In this document: piece by piece, positions 7,953-18,856 of the stretch
Position numbering within the stretch: position 1 is the first letter of the stretch
Layout of the letters: each line of letters begins with the position of its first letter
DNA from: Chloroflexota bacterium
Lineage (GTDB): Bacteria; Chloroflexota; Anaerolineae; Caldilineales; Caldilineaceae
DNA: 23,374 nt
Direction of reading: 5' to 3'
NCBI GenBank assembly: GCA_018969295.1
Contig: JAGWYN010000056.1
Location: 1-23,374 of the forward strand
The notes under the pieces: generated by a model
Database searches by the model: none
What the model was told of the DNA's origin: nothing
Seen by the model: only the letters and a program-made list of their open reading frames with translations
Program-made: the position numbers and the translations under genes

Positions 7953-7980
7953 TTGACAAAATGTCATTTTTCGCTACAAT
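7953..7980 (+). promoter_or_regulatory. Sigma-70-type promoter of lacI
   Basis: Perfect -35 TTGACA (7953-7958), 16-bp spacer and -10 TACAAT (7975-7980), preceded by an A-rich stretch (about 7931-7945) that could act as an UP element. A 13-bp palindrome TGACA-AAA-TGTCA overlaps the -35. The expected start site is near 7987, which rules out the in-frame ATG at 7961 as the lacI start on this transcript. Confidence 0.8.
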
Positions 7981-7986
7981 AGCTGA

Positions 7987-8010
7987 GAACGATACCGGGA
8001 ACGATACCGG
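7987..8010 (+). repeat. Perfect 12-bp tandem repeat at the lacI transcription start (possible operator)
   Basis: GAACGATACCGG occurs twice without a gap (7987-7998 and 7999-8010), beginning about 7 bp downstream of the -10 box. A bound protein here would block initiation. Each copy has a central CG step like LacI-family half-sites, but the repeat is direct, not palindromic. Confidence 0.55.
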
Positions 8011-8062
8011 CTTGTCGGGGTGTTTCAAAAAGTCTTTTCCAGTCAAAATCGAGCTGTCTGTC

Positions 8063-9088
8063 ATGCAACGCCTGCAAAGTGGGGCAACCATTCGCGATGT
8101 GGCGCGCGAGGCTGGGGTCTCTGTCTCGACTGTCTCGCGTGTCCTCAACGGCAAAGATGATGTTGCTCCAGAGACCGCTGAGCTGGTTCGCCAGGTGATT
8201 GCCCAGCTGGGCTACGCGTCCAGCATGGCTGCCCGCAGTTTGCGCAGCCGCACGACCCACGTGGTCGGGCTTGTTGTCCCGGGGATCTGGCACCCGTTCA
8301 CATCTTTGGTGATCAAGGGGGTCAACCAGGTAACACTGGCGCACGGCTACGACCTGCTGGTCTACGCCAGCGGGCGCAGCCACGACTCTGCGCTGTCGAG
8401 CTGGGAACAGCAGCTGGTGGCGCAGCTGAACGGCAGTGTCACCGATGGGATCATCGTGGTGACACCCAACGCTGCCAACTACCGCACTGCCTGCCCGGTT
8501 GTGGCGATCGACCCCCATCAGGCCAGCACTGATTTTCCGGCTGTGCTTGCCACCAATTATCAGGGGGCGCTGGATGCGATGGCCTATCTGGTTTCGCTTG
8601 GGCACTCGCGGATTGGCTGCATCACCGGGCGTCTCGACTTGCAGAGTGCGCGGCGTCGGCTGGACGGCTACCGAGACGGGCTGGCCCACTCGGGGATCGA
8701 GGCAGACCCTGCGCTGATTGCAACGGGGGACTACAGCCGGTCGTTGGGCGCCGAATGTGCACGGCGGCTGTTGGCGCTCTCCGCCCCACCGACAGCCATT
8801 CTGGCGGCCAGCGACGAGACTGCCTTTGGGGTCTACGATGTCGCCGCAGAATTGGGGGTGCGCATCCCTGCCGACCTTTCGGTGGTCGGCTTCGACAACA
8901 CGCTGGAGAGCGCTTCGGTCAGCCCGCCGCTGACGACCGTGGACCAGGCGATCGAGTCGATGGGAAGGCTGGCCGCCGAAATTGTGCTCAAACTCATCCA
9001 GGGCCACCCCTGGGAGAGTCAGCTGCAGAGAGTCCCGACCCAGCTGGTCATCCGCCAGTCCTGCCGGGCACTCGCTGAAAAAGTGTAA
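8063..9088 (+). CDS. LacI-family transcriptional regulator
   Basis: DNA-binding repressor of 341 aa. The N-terminal helix-turn-helix TIRDVAREAGVSVSTVSRVL (9-28) and the hinge region around residues 50-62 (SSMAARSLRS) are typical. The periplasmic-binding-protein-like effector domain starts at HVVGLVVPG and includes DGIIVVTP, GHSRIGCITG, RRLDGYRDGL, AILAASDETAFGVYD and LSVVGFDNT, ending with LTTVDQ. ATG 8063 is preferred because the upstream in-frame ATG at 7961 lies inside the promoter; the ribosome-binding site is weak. It begins an apparent operon: the transporter binding-protein gene follows after 42 nt. LacI effectors are usually sugars or nucleosides, which bears on the transporter's substrate. 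Confidence 0.93.
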   Translation: MQRLQSGATIRDVAREAGVSVSTVSRVLNGKDDVAPETAELVRQVIAQLGYASSMAARSLRSRTTHVVGLVVPGIWHPFTSLVIKGVNQVTLAHGYDLLVYASGRSHDSALSSWEQQLVAQLNGSVTDGIIVVTPNAANYRTACPVVAIDPHQASTDFPAVLATNYQGALDAMAYLVSLGHSRIGCITGRLDLQSARRRLDGYRDGLAHSGIEADPALIATGDYSRSLGAECARRLLALSAPPTAILAASDETAFGVYDVAAELGVRIPADLSVVGFDNTLESASVSPPLTTVDQAIESMGRLAAEIVLKLIQGHPWESQLQRVPTQLVIRQSCRALAEKV

Positions 9089-9130
9089 TCGTTGTTTTCA
9101 GATTTCCACAACTGTCAAAAGGAGAAGATG

Positions 9131-11089
<1,959 letters not shown>

Positions 11090-11136
11090 GCCGATCGGGG
11101 TTGGAGCGTGCGTCGGCATGCTGCCTGGCGAAAAGT

Positions 11137-11182
11137 GCTGTTGCGGGAGCGCTGTCCTCCCGCAACAGCCTCCCGCAACAGC
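11137..11182 (+). promoter_or_regulatory. Stem-loop with duplicated 3' arm between binding-protein and permease genes
   Basis: GCTGTTGCGGGAG (11137-11149) can pair perfectly over 13 bp with CTCCCGCAACAGC at 11157-11169 (7-nt loop). It can equally pair with an exact tandem copy of that arm at 11170-11182 (20-nt loop). There is no U-run. It lies 47 nt after the binding-protein stop and 24 nt before the permease start. It is likely an mRNA stabiliser or processing element; the two 3' arms are mutually exclusive. Confidence 0.75.
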
Positions 11183-11206
11183 CTTGAATAAGGAGGTGCT
11201 CTCTCT

Positions 11207-12211
11207 ATGTTCGTACGCCGCTACCTGATACCACGCCTGATCCAGTATGTGCTGGTGATCCTGTTGGGAATCACCGCAGTCTTTTTTATCCCCCGTCTGC
11301 TCCCCAACGACCCGGTCCTGCGCACGGTCGCCGAACTGCGTGCGCGCGGCTCGACCCTGGAACCGGGGGCGGTCGACAAAATCATCGCCGACCTGACCGA
11401 AATGTATGGGCTCGAGGGGTCAATGGGAGAACAGTACTGGGCGTTCTGGGGCCGCCTGCTGCGCGGTGATCTGGGGGTTTCATTTTTCCAGTTTCCCACC
11501 CCGGTGCTCAGGCTGATCACCACAGCCCTGCCCTGGACGTTGGGGCTGCTGCTGACGACCACGATCCTCGCGTGGGGGATTGGCAACCTGGTGGGTGGGT
11601 TTGCCGGGTATTACTCGAACCGGCGCTGGTCCCATCTCCTCGACACCGTGGCGATGGTGCTGCGCCCGATACCCTATTATATTTTTGCCTTCGCCCTGCT
11701 GCTGCTCTTTGCCTATGTGGTGCGCTGGTTCCCGGTCTCGGGCGGGGCGACGCTGGGCCGCCAGCCCAGCTTTTCCTGGGCGTTTATCCAAGATATGCTG
11801 TGGCATTCGTTTCTGCCCGCCTTTTCGATTTTTATCCTCGGCGCAGCGGTCTGGTTCCAGACCATGAAACTGGTGGTCCAGAATGTCAACGGCGAGAGTT
11901 TTGTTTTTTATGCCAAACTGAGCGGGGTACAGGAGAGCAAAATCGTCTCCCGCTATGTGATCCGCAACGCCCTGCTGCCGCAGATCACCGGGCTGGGGCT
12001 GTCGTTGGGCTTGATCTTCAGCGGCGCGCTGATCACCGAGATTGTCTTTTCGTACCCTGGCCTCGGCACGCTCCTCTACAACGCCATCATCACCGGCGAC
12101 TACAACCTGATCATGGGCATCACGGTTTTTTCGATCGTGGCGATTACGACGGCTGTCTTGATCGTGGATCTGCTCTATCCGTTCTTTGACCCGCGCATTC
12201 GCTATATGTAA
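11207..12211 (+). CDS. Opp/Dpp-family ABC transporter permease, first subunit (DppB-like)
   Basis: Inner-membrane permease of 334 aa. A membrane segment at about 10-27 precedes the characteristic region with FFIPRLLPNDP and the loop GLEGSMGEQYWAFWGRLLRGDLGVSF (broken here only by family variation). The permease domain follows from about 105. The cytoplasmic coupling region is YAKLSGVQESKIVSRYVIRN, followed by LLPQITGLGLSLG and the family ending with FSYPGLGTLLYNAI. AAGGAGG is 10 nt before the ATG. It follows the binding-protein gene across the 117-nt gap that holds the stem-loop. It should form a heterodimer with the product of the next gene. Confidence 0.94.
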   Translation: MFVRRYLIPRLIQYVLVILLGITAVFFIPRLLPNDPVLRTVAELRARGSTLEPGAVDKIIADLTEMYGLEGSMGEQYWAFWGRLLRGDLGVSFFQFPTPVLRLITTALPWTLGLLLTTTILAWGIGNLVGGFAGYYSNRRWSHLLDTVAMVLRPIPYYIFAFALLLLFAYVVRWFPVSGGATLGRQPSFSWAFIQDMLWHSFLPAFSIFILGAAVWFQTMKLVVQNVNGESFVFYAKLSGVQESKIVSRYVIRNALLPQITGLGLSLGLIFSGALITEIVFSYPGLGTLLYNAIITGDYNLIMGITVFSIVAITTAVLIVDLLYPFFDPRIRYM

Positions 12212-12225
12212 GGAGCACAGCTACC

Positions 12226-13080
<855 letters not shown>

Positions 13081-13085
13081 GCAGG

Positions 13086-14093
13086 ATGGACAACACAATT
13101 CTGAGAACGACTGCGCTGCAGGCTTTTTACCAGCTGGATCTTTACGGCAAGAGCAAAGTTGTCAAAGCCGTCAACGAAGTGGATCTGGCCATTCAGGCCG
13201 ATGAAATCTATGGGATTGCCGGCGAAAGCGGTTGCGGCAAATCGACGCTGCTCAAAGCGCTGGTCGCAGCGGTCGAGCCGCCGCTGCGGGTGGTGGGGGG
13301 GAAGGTGACCTACCGCATCGACGGCAAAGAGGTGGATGTCTCCACGCTCAGCCCGGAACAAAAACGTGCGCTGCGGCTGAGCTATATCGCCTACGTGCCC
13401 CAAGGGTCCATGAGCGTGCTCAACCCCGTGGCCCGCATCCGCGACACCTATCGTGACTTTATCGAGAGCCATCTGGGCCGACAACGGCACCAGGAGGCCT
13501 TTGCCTTGGCCCAGGATCACCTCACCGATCTGGGACTGCCCCTCAAAATTCTGGACGCCTATCCCCACCAGCTGTCGGGAGGGATGCGGCAGCGGGTCAC
13601 CATCGCGCTGGCTACGCTGCTCAAGCCGCGTATTCTGATCGGCGACGAGCCGACCACGGCACTCGATGTGGTGGTCCAGCGAGGGGTCGTCCAGCTGCTC
13701 AAAGAGGTCCAGGCCCGCCTGAAGAATACGATCGTGCTCGTCACACACGATATGGGGGTGCACGCCAATATCGCCGACCGGATCGGGATTATGTATGCCG
13801 GTCGCATTGTCGAAGAGGCAGCGACCGAGAAAATTTTTGGCGCGCCAGCCCACCCCTACACCCAGTATTTGATCAGTTCGCTCCCCAAATTCGGCGACAA
13901 AACCCCGCGCGAGAGTGTGCCCGGCAGCCCTCCGTCGCTGGCTAATCTGCCTGGCGGCTGCCCCTTTCACCCACGCTGCCCCCACGTTCAGACGCGCTGC
14001 AAAGAAAAAATGCCGGGCTTTACCCAGATCGAAAAGAACCACAGAGTGGCCTGTTGGCTGGTGGGAGAGGGAGAGCATGGACAAGCTGCTTGA
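13086..14093 (+). CDS. Opp/Dpp-family ABC transporter ATPase (OppD-like)
   Basis: Cytoplasmic ATPase, 335 aa. It has Walker A GESGCGKST (46-54), Q-loop YVPQGSMSVLNP (Q106), signature LSGGMRQR (163-170), Walker B ILIGDEPTTALD (183-194) and switch H221 in VTHDMGVHA. The C-terminal oligopeptide-transporter extension carries four cysteines (C292, C298, C305, C323), the pattern of the Fe-S cluster in Dpp/Opp ATPases. ATG 13086 follows the permease stop by 5 nt. The 3' end overlaps the next ATPase gene by 17 nt. It may also serve the second importer further right, which has no ATPase genes of its own in the window. Confidence 0.95.
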   Translation: MDNTILRTTALQAFYQLDLYGKSKVVKAVNEVDLAIQADEIYGIAGESGCGKSTLLKALVAAVEPPLRVVGGKVTYRIDGKEVDVSTLSPEQKRALRLSYIAYVPQGSMSVLNPVARIRDTYRDFIESHLGRQRHQEAFALAQDHLTDLGLPLKILDAYPHQLSGGMRQRVTIALATLLKPRILIGDEPTTALDVVVQRGVVQLLKEVQARLKNTIVLVTHDMGVHANIADRIGIMYAGRIVEEAATEKIFGAPAHPYTQYLISSLPKFGDKTPRESVPGSPPSLANLPGGCPFHPRCPHVQTRCKEKMPGFTQIEKNHRVACWLVGEGEHGQAA

Positions 14094-15039
14094 AGTCGAA
14101 AATCTGACCAAAGTCTTTGCGCTGGGCAGTGTGCTCTCCAAGCTGCGCATCACCGCAGTCGACAATGTCTCGTTTTTTATCAAACCTGCCGAAATTTTTG
14201 CCCTGGCCGGCGAGAGCGGCTGCGGCAAATCCACCACCGCCCGCATCATTCTGGGCTTCGAACACGCTACCGCCGGCACCATCACCCACAGCGGCAAGAA
14301 AGAGGCCAAAAACGAGCGGGTCTGGTTCACCGAAGGAATCCAGGCGATCTTTCAAGACCCGTTTGGCACCTTCAACCCGCTGCGCCCGGTCGAACGCTAT
14401 TTTTTTGAAACCCTCCGCAATTATAAGCTGGCCTCCTCGCCCGCCGAAGCCGTGCGTCGGATCGACGCCAAGCTGCACGCAGTCGGGCTCTCCTACGAAG
14501 ACCTGGCCGGCAAGTACCCCAGCGAATTTTCCGGCGGACAGCTGCAGCGCATCTCGATCGCTCGCGCGCTGCTGACCGACCCCCAGCTGATTGTCGCCGA
14601 CGAGCCAGTCTCGATGGTCGACGCGTCGCTGCGCATGTCGATCGTCAACCTCTTTAAAAAACTGCGCGACGAACTGGGGGTCAGCGTCCTCTATATCACA
14701 CATGACCTGGCCACCGCCTACTATGTGTGCGACCGCATTGCTATCATGTTCCGGGGCGACATCGTCGAGATGGGAACGGTGGAAGAGGTGCTGATGAACC
14801 CGCGCCACCCCTACACCCAGCTGCTGCGCGCCTCGATCCCAGAAGCAGACACCACACACCGCTGGCAGGGAGAGATCCGGCTGGCCGACACCGAGCAGGA
14901 CGAATACCTGCGCCAGGGGTGCCGCTTCGCCGGGCGCTGCCCGCACGCGATGGAGATCTGCCGCAGCACACCGCCGCCTACCGTCCAGGTGGAGGGGGTG
15001 CAGGTCCGCTGCTATTTGTACAGCGAACCTTTCTCTTGA
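14077..15039 (+). CDS. Opp/Dpp-family ABC transporter ATPase (OppF-like)
   Basis: Second cytoplasmic ATPase, 320 aa. It has Walker A GESGCGKST (45-53), Q-loop FQDPFGTFNPLR (Q93), signature FSGGQLQR (151-158), Walker B LIVADEPVSMVD (171-182) and H209 in YITHDLATAYY. C-terminal cysteines C282, C288, C295 and C312 match the Fe-S binding pattern. The Walker B region reads EPVSMVDASLR, the OppF-type variation, which distinguishes it from its OppD-like partner. The ATG at 14077 overlaps the upstream gene by 17 nt, with GGGAGAGGGAGA before it. It ends the five-gene importer; a 136-nt gap with a new promoter-like sequence follows. Confidence 0.95.
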   Translation: MDKLLEVENLTKVFALGSVLSKLRITAVDNVSFFIKPAEIFALAGESGCGKSTTARIILGFEHATAGTITHSGKKEAKNERVWFTEGIQAIFQDPFGTFNPLRPVERYFFETLRNYKLASSPAEAVRRIDAKLHAVGLSYEDLAGKYPSEFSGGQLQRISIARALLTDPQLIVADEPVSMVDASLRMSIVNLFKKLRDELGVSVLYITHDLATAYYVCDRIAIMFRGDIVEMGTVEEVLMNPRHPYTQLLRASIPEADTTHRWQGEIRLADTEQDEYLRQGCRFAGRCPHAMEICRSTPPPTVQVEGVQVRCYLYSEPFS

Positions 15040-15084
15040 ATCTGGCGCACACACGAGCGGAGACCCCCGCAGGCTGCCTCTGTG

Positions 15085-15120
15085 CAGTATGCTGTCCGGT
15101 ATGCTGTGTGGTATAGTGTG
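15085..15120 (+). promoter_or_regulatory. Three 12-bp near-repeats ending in an extended -10 promoter
   Basis: Units at 15085-15096, 15097-15108 and 15109-15120 share the core GTATGCTGT / GTATGCTGT / GTATAGTGT. The third contains TGGTATAGT, an extended -10 with TATAGT at 15112-15117. No good -35 is seen. Transcription would start near 15124 and leave a leader of about 50 nt before the GNAT gene, marking a separate transcription unit from the importer. Confidence 0.5.
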
Positions 15121-15175
15121 CAAAACGACCGATCTGTGTCTGTGTGGGCTCGGCAGCCAAGGAGAGCAAAGGGCA

Positions 15176-16144
15176 ATGCAGGAAACGTGGACGCTGCGTC
15201 TGGTGACCGACCTGGAAGAGGTTGCTCACTTTCAGCAGCTGGAGCAACGGGTCTGGCACTCCTCAGCCGAGGATCTGGTGCCTGTGCATGTGGCGATCAC
15301 GGTGATCCGCAACGGAGGCGGGCTGCTCGGGGCCTTTGACCCCGCCGGCCCGCGCGAGACCGGCGGTATGGTCGGACTCACTTTCTGGTTCCCTGGGTTC
15401 GGGGTGCCGACGACGAATGCAGAGGGCAACCGTGCGGAAGCCGCCGGCCCATGTCTCAAAATTTGCAGCCACATGGCCGGCGTCCTGCCAGAGTGGCAAG
15501 GACGCGGGCTGGGTGCACAGCTGAAGTGGGCCCAGCGTCAGGCAATCCTGGCCCAGGGCCAGACCCGTTGGGCGACCTGGACCTATGACCCGCTCCTGCG
15601 CACCAACGCCTTGCTCAACATCCGCCGTCTGGGCGCCGTCTGCAACACCTATCAGCGCAACTGGTATGGGCTGATGCAGGATGGGCTGAACGCCGGTATG
15701 CCGAGCGACCGCTGCCAGGTCGACTGGTGGCTGGACAGCCAGCGTGTGCAGGAGCGGGCGGACGAAGCGCCGCGCCTGCGTTCAGCGGCGCCCAGTGTGC
15801 CGGCCAGCCTCTACGTGGTGCCAGGACAGACCAGCCTTGCAGGGCTCCCGGCCCCCGACGAAGGGGAGCTGCCGCTCGACGGAAGAGCGCTCGCCCTGCC
15901 GATCCCAGAAGCGATCGCCGAACTCCGGCGCAGCGACGCCGGCCTGGGGATGGCGTGGCGGCTTGCCCTGCGCCATCAGCTGGAGTGCGCGTTTGCCGCC
16001 GGCTATGTGATGGTCGACTGCCTGCAGCTGGCCGACGGACAGTGGCACTACCTGCTGGAAATGCGCCCTGTGGAACCTATTGCCGGCCAGACGGCCGGCC
16101 AGGCGATCCTCGGAAAGGAAGCGACGAATGGGCGTTCTTTCTGA
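15176..16144 (+). CDS. GNAT-superfamily acyltransferase (COG3375-like)
   Basis: Predicted cytoplasmic acyl-CoA-dependent transferase of 322 aa. The acyl-CoA-binding motif is QGRGLGAQLKWAQRQ, with Q108-x-x-G-x-G, preceded by CSHMAGVLPEW, the usual beta4. Downstream WTYDPLLRTNALLNIRRLGA and YGLMQDGLNAGMPSDR match the COG3375 pattern. Relatives of this type occur beside N-succinylamino-acid racemases, where a GNAT enzyme N-succinylates amino acids; whether that holds here is inference. ATG 15176 follows AAGGAG and AAAGGG; a longer frame from 15089 would start upstream of the proposed promoter. It overlaps the next gene by 17 nt, and an amidohydrolase and a Dpp-type importer follow. Confidence 0.82.
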   Translation: MQETWTLRLVTDLEEVAHFQQLEQRVWHSSAEDLVPVHVAITVIRNGGGLLGAFDPAGPRETGGMVGLTFWFPGFGVPTTNAEGNRAEAAGPCLKICSHMAGVLPEWQGRGLGAQLKWAQRQAILAQGQTRWATWTYDPLLRTNALLNIRRLGAVCNTYQRNWYGLMQDGLNAGMPSDRCQVDWWLDSQRVQERADEAPRLRSAAPSVPASLYVVPGQTSLAGLPAPDEGELPLDGRALALPIPEAIAELRRSDAGLGMAWRLALRHQLECAFAAGYVMVDCLQLADGQWHYLLEMRPVEPIAGQTAGQAILGKEATNGRSF

Positions 16145-17207
16145 AAAGGCCGTGGGCGTGCGCTCTGCGCCCCGTCCCATCTCCGGGCTGGGGTACGATG
16201 CCAGTTTTGTGGCGCTGGCCACCCTGTTTGTGGGGGGGCTTTTTTTGGATGGCTGGGCACACAACCACGGCCTTGTCGACCAGAGCTTTTTTACGCCGTG
16301 GCACGCCTTTTTCTACGGCGGGTTTGCCCTGACCGCGCTGGCTCTGCTCGGCGCCGGGCTGTGGAACCGCCGCAATGGCCTGCCGTGGACGCGCTCGCTG
16401 CCGGAAGGCTATGGGCTGGCGCTGCTGGGCTCGGCCATTTTTGCGGCTGGCGGTGTGGGTGACCTGGTCTGGCATACCCTTTTCGGCGTCGAAGAGAATT
16501 TTGAGGCACTGGTCAGCCCGACCCACCTGCTGCTCGGTATCGGGATGGCCCTGGTAGTGAGCGCGCCGCTGCGGGCTGCGTGGCGCCGCTCTGGGTCTGC
16601 GGGCTGGCAGGCGTTGGCCCCCGCACTGCTGTCAGGGACGCTGCTGCTCTCCCTCTTCACCTTTTTTATGATGTTCTCGCACCCGCTGATGAGCCTCATC
16701 GGGGGGCGTCTGCACAGTTCGTTCCACAATGACATCGGCCAGATGGCCGGTGTGGTCAGCCTGATGGTGACGGCAGCCCTGTTGATGGGGATGGCGTTTC
16801 TGCTGCTGCAGCGCTGGGTGCTGCCGGCCGGGGCGCTGAGTCTGGTTTGGGGAACGAACACGGTGTCGATGGCCATTGTGAACTGGGAGCTGCCGTACGC
16901 CGGCCTGCTGCTGGGCGCCATGCTGGCCGCCGTGGTCGTCAGCGACTGGCTGCTGGTCCGGGCCCAGGCCCTGTATCCGGATCTGAGCGGGCTGCGGGTC
17001 TTCGCCTTTGTGGCGCCGGCGCTGTTGTTTGGCGCCTATTTTCTCGCCCTGCTGCAGAGCGAAGGAACCCGCTGGTCGATCCACCTGGTCGGCGGCGCCA
17101 TTTTTCTGCCCGGCGTCGTCGGGCTGCTGCTCAGCTATCTGGCCTGGCCCCCAGCCCTGCCGAGCCCATCCCCCTGGCAGCAGGGATCATCCAAACCGCC
17201 CAGGTAG
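16128..17207 (+). CDS. Polytopic membrane protein of unknown function with His/Asp-rich membrane motifs
   Basis: I do not recognise this family. The protein is 359 aa with about nine or ten hydrophobic segments (about 26-40, 58-79, 97-113, 130-148, 163-184, 206-227, 233-250, 257-277, 290-309, 318-339). Polar residues cluster at their edges: D41, H45 and H47 in DGWAHNHG; H59 in PWHAFF; D112 and H116 in GDLVWH; H133 in SPTHLL; H185 in FSHPL; H196, H200 and D202; H319. The set could form a metal site within or next to the membrane, but that is inference. AAAGGAA lies 7 nt before ATG 16128. It overlaps the GNAT gene by 17 nt and is followed 8 nt later by an amidohydrolase, which suggests a linked job. 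Confidence 0.85.
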   Translation: MGVLSEKAVGVRSAPRPISGLGYDASFVALATLFVGGLFLDGWAHNHGLVDQSFFTPWHAFFYGGFALTALALLGAGLWNRRNGLPWTRSLPEGYGLALLGSAIFAAGGVGDLVWHTLFGVEENFEALVSPTHLLLGIGMALVVSAPLRAAWRRSGSAGWQALAPALLSGTLLLSLFTFFMMFSHPLMSLIGGRLHSSFHNDIGQMAGVVSLMVTAALLMGMAFLLLQRWVLPAGALSLVWGTNTVSMAIVNWELPYAGLLLGAMLAAVVVSDWLLVRAQALYPDLSGLRVFAFVAPALLFGAYFLALLQSEGTRWSIHLVGGAIFLPGVVGLLLSYLAWPPALPSPSPWQQGSSKPPR

Positions 17208-17215
17208 CCCCTGCG

Positions 17216-18829
17216 ATGGCTCAGCACGCCGATTTTCTGTTTGTCAACGCGGCGGTTTACACCGCCGACCCAGCTTGCCCCGCCGGGGAGGCGGTGGCGG
17301 TGCGCGGCAACCGCCTCCAGTTTGTCGGGCGGACCGCCGAGGCGCTGGCCTGGCGCGGGCCCCAGACCGAAGTGATCGACGCCGGCGGCCGTTCGCTGCT
17401 GCCCGGTCTGATCGACAGCCACTTCCACCTGCTGTGGGGATCGCTCCGGCTGGACAAATTGCGGCTGGAAGAGGCGACCACCCTCGCCGCGATCCTGGAA
17501 CAGACCGCCGCCTATGCCGCCGCCCACCCGCAGCGGGAGTGGATCGAGGGGGTGCAGCTCCTCTACAACGCCATCCCCGCCGGTCAACGGCTGGACCGTT
17601 GGCAGCTCGACAGCGTCGTGCCCGACCGTCCGGTTCTTCTCAGCGCCGCCGACGGCCATACGGTCTGGGCGAACAGCGTTGCGCTGCGCCGGGCCGGTCT
17701 TCTGCACGGCTGTGCCACCCCCGCCGGCAGCGAAGTGGTGATGGACGCCGCCACCAGCACCGCCACCGGCGAACTGCGCGAGCCGGGTGCCTTCGACCTG
17801 GTGCGCCGGCAGATCCCGCCACCCAGCGAGGCCGACCGTCTGGCAGCGCTGCGCCAGGGGCTTGCCCTCTGTGCCCGACACGGCCTGACCAGTGTCCACA
17901 ACATGGACAACTGGCACCATGCGATCGACCTCTTCGCTGCGCTGGAAGCTCGCGGCGAGATGAGCGTCCGCGTCTATGTGCCCTTCAACGTCGAGCCAGA
18001 GACGCCGGTCGAGCAGGTGGCGGAGGCAGCCGAGCTGCGCGAGCGCTTTCAGGGGCCCTTTGTGCGGGCAGGGGCGGTCAAAGTTTTTCTGGACGGTGTG
18101 CTCGAATCCCGCACTGCGCTGCTGGTGGAACCTTACGCAGGAGAAGCAGAGCTGTGCGGGGAGGCGCTCCACAGCGCCGAACGCTTCCAGGCCATTGCGG
18201 TCGCAGCAGATCGGCTGGGTCTGCAGATCGCCGTGCATGCCTGCGGGGACGGCGCGGTGCGGCGGGCGCTCGACGGCTTTGCGCACGCTCGCCGGGTCAA
18301 CGGCGTGCGCGACAGCCGGCACCGCATCGAGCACATCGAGCTTGTCCACCCTGCCGACCTGTACCGTTTCGCCGAGCTCGGCGTGGTGGCCAGCATGCAG
18401 CTGGCCCACAGCCCGACGACAGCAAACGACTACGATGTCTGGCAACAACGGGCAGGTCCGGCACGCTGGCGCTACAGCTTTGCCTGGCAGAGCCTGCGCG
18501 ATGCCGGCGCCCGCCAGGCCTACGGCAGCGACTGGCCAGTCGCCCCGCTGGACCCTCTGCTGGGCATCTGGAACGGGCTGGCCCGCCAGCCCTGGCAGCC
18601 AGGCGACCCGGTGCAGCGCCAGTCGCTGGCCCAGCTGCTCGACGGGTACACGCGCGACGCAGCCTACACCGAATTTCAGGAACAGACCAAAGGCCGCCTG
18701 CGCGCCGGCCTGCTGGCCGACCTGGTGTTGCTGGACCACAACCTCTTCCAAACCCCGCTCGACGCCCTCCGCCAGGTACGCCCTGTGCTGACTATGGTCG
18801 ACGGCCGGATTGTCTGGCGAACCTACTGA
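17216..18829 (+). CDS. Amidohydrolase-superfamily metal-dependent hydrolase (YtcJ type)
   Basis: Metal-dependent hydrolase of 537 aa in the YtcJ / amidohydrolase-3 branch, which contains N-substituted formamide deformylases and other amidases. Metal ligands visible by family pattern are H69 and H71 (GLIDSHFH), K289 (GAVKVFLDG, probably carboxylated), H341 (AVHACGDGAV), H373 (HRIEHIELV) and D439 (YGSDWPVAP). The N-terminal beta-sandwich strands (VNAAVYTADP) and the closing GLLADLVLLDHNLF and MVDGRIVW complete the composite domain. There is no signal peptide. ATG 17216 has no strong ribosome-binding site, but it lies 8 nt after the membrane-protein stop, consistent with coupling. Its amide or carbamate substrate is unknown; the following importer may supply it. 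Confidence 0.92.
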   Translation: MAQHADFLFVNAAVYTADPACPAGEAVAVRGNRLQFVGRTAEALAWRGPQTEVIDAGGRSLLPGLIDSHFHLLWGSLRLDKLRLEEATTLAAILEQTAAYAAAHPQREWIEGVQLLYNAIPAGQRLDRWQLDSVVPDRPVLLSAADGHTVWANSVALRRAGLLHGCATPAGSEVVMDAATSTATGELREPGAFDLVRRQIPPPSEADRLAALRQGLALCARHGLTSVHNMDNWHHAIDLFAALEARGEMSVRVYVPFNVEPETPVEQVAEAAELRERFQGPFVRAGAVKVFLDGVLESRTALLVEPYAGEAELCGEALHSAERFQAIAVAADRLGLQIAVHACGDGAVRRALDGFAHARRVNGVRDSRHRIEHIELVHPADLYRFAELGVVASMQLAHSPTTANDYDVWQQRAGPARWRYSFAWQSLRDAGARQAYGSDWPVAPLDPLLGIWNGLARQPWQPGDPVQRQSLAQLLDGYTRDAAYTEFQEQTKGRLRAGLLADLVLLDHNLFQTPLDALRQVRPVLTMVDGRIVWRTY

Positions 18830-18856
18830 CCGTTTTTTGAAGAAGGAGAGTCCTTG

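Larger units (their letters stand above)
7563..8062. other. Divergent intergenic region between aapJ and lacI
   Basis: About 500 bp with no supported protein gene. It holds the lacI promoter and its tandem repeat, a weaker minus-strand promoter, an inverted repeat (7731-7758), a possible structured leader (7631-7673) and the CTGTAA repeats before aapJ. Small reading frames here have no ribosome-binding site and no family resemblance. No tRNA or known riboswitch was recognised. Confidence 0.7.

Noticed and set aside
7898..8062. N-terminal extension of lacI
   Set aside because: The upstream starts lie within or before the promoter, and the extension lacks any LacI-family similarity.
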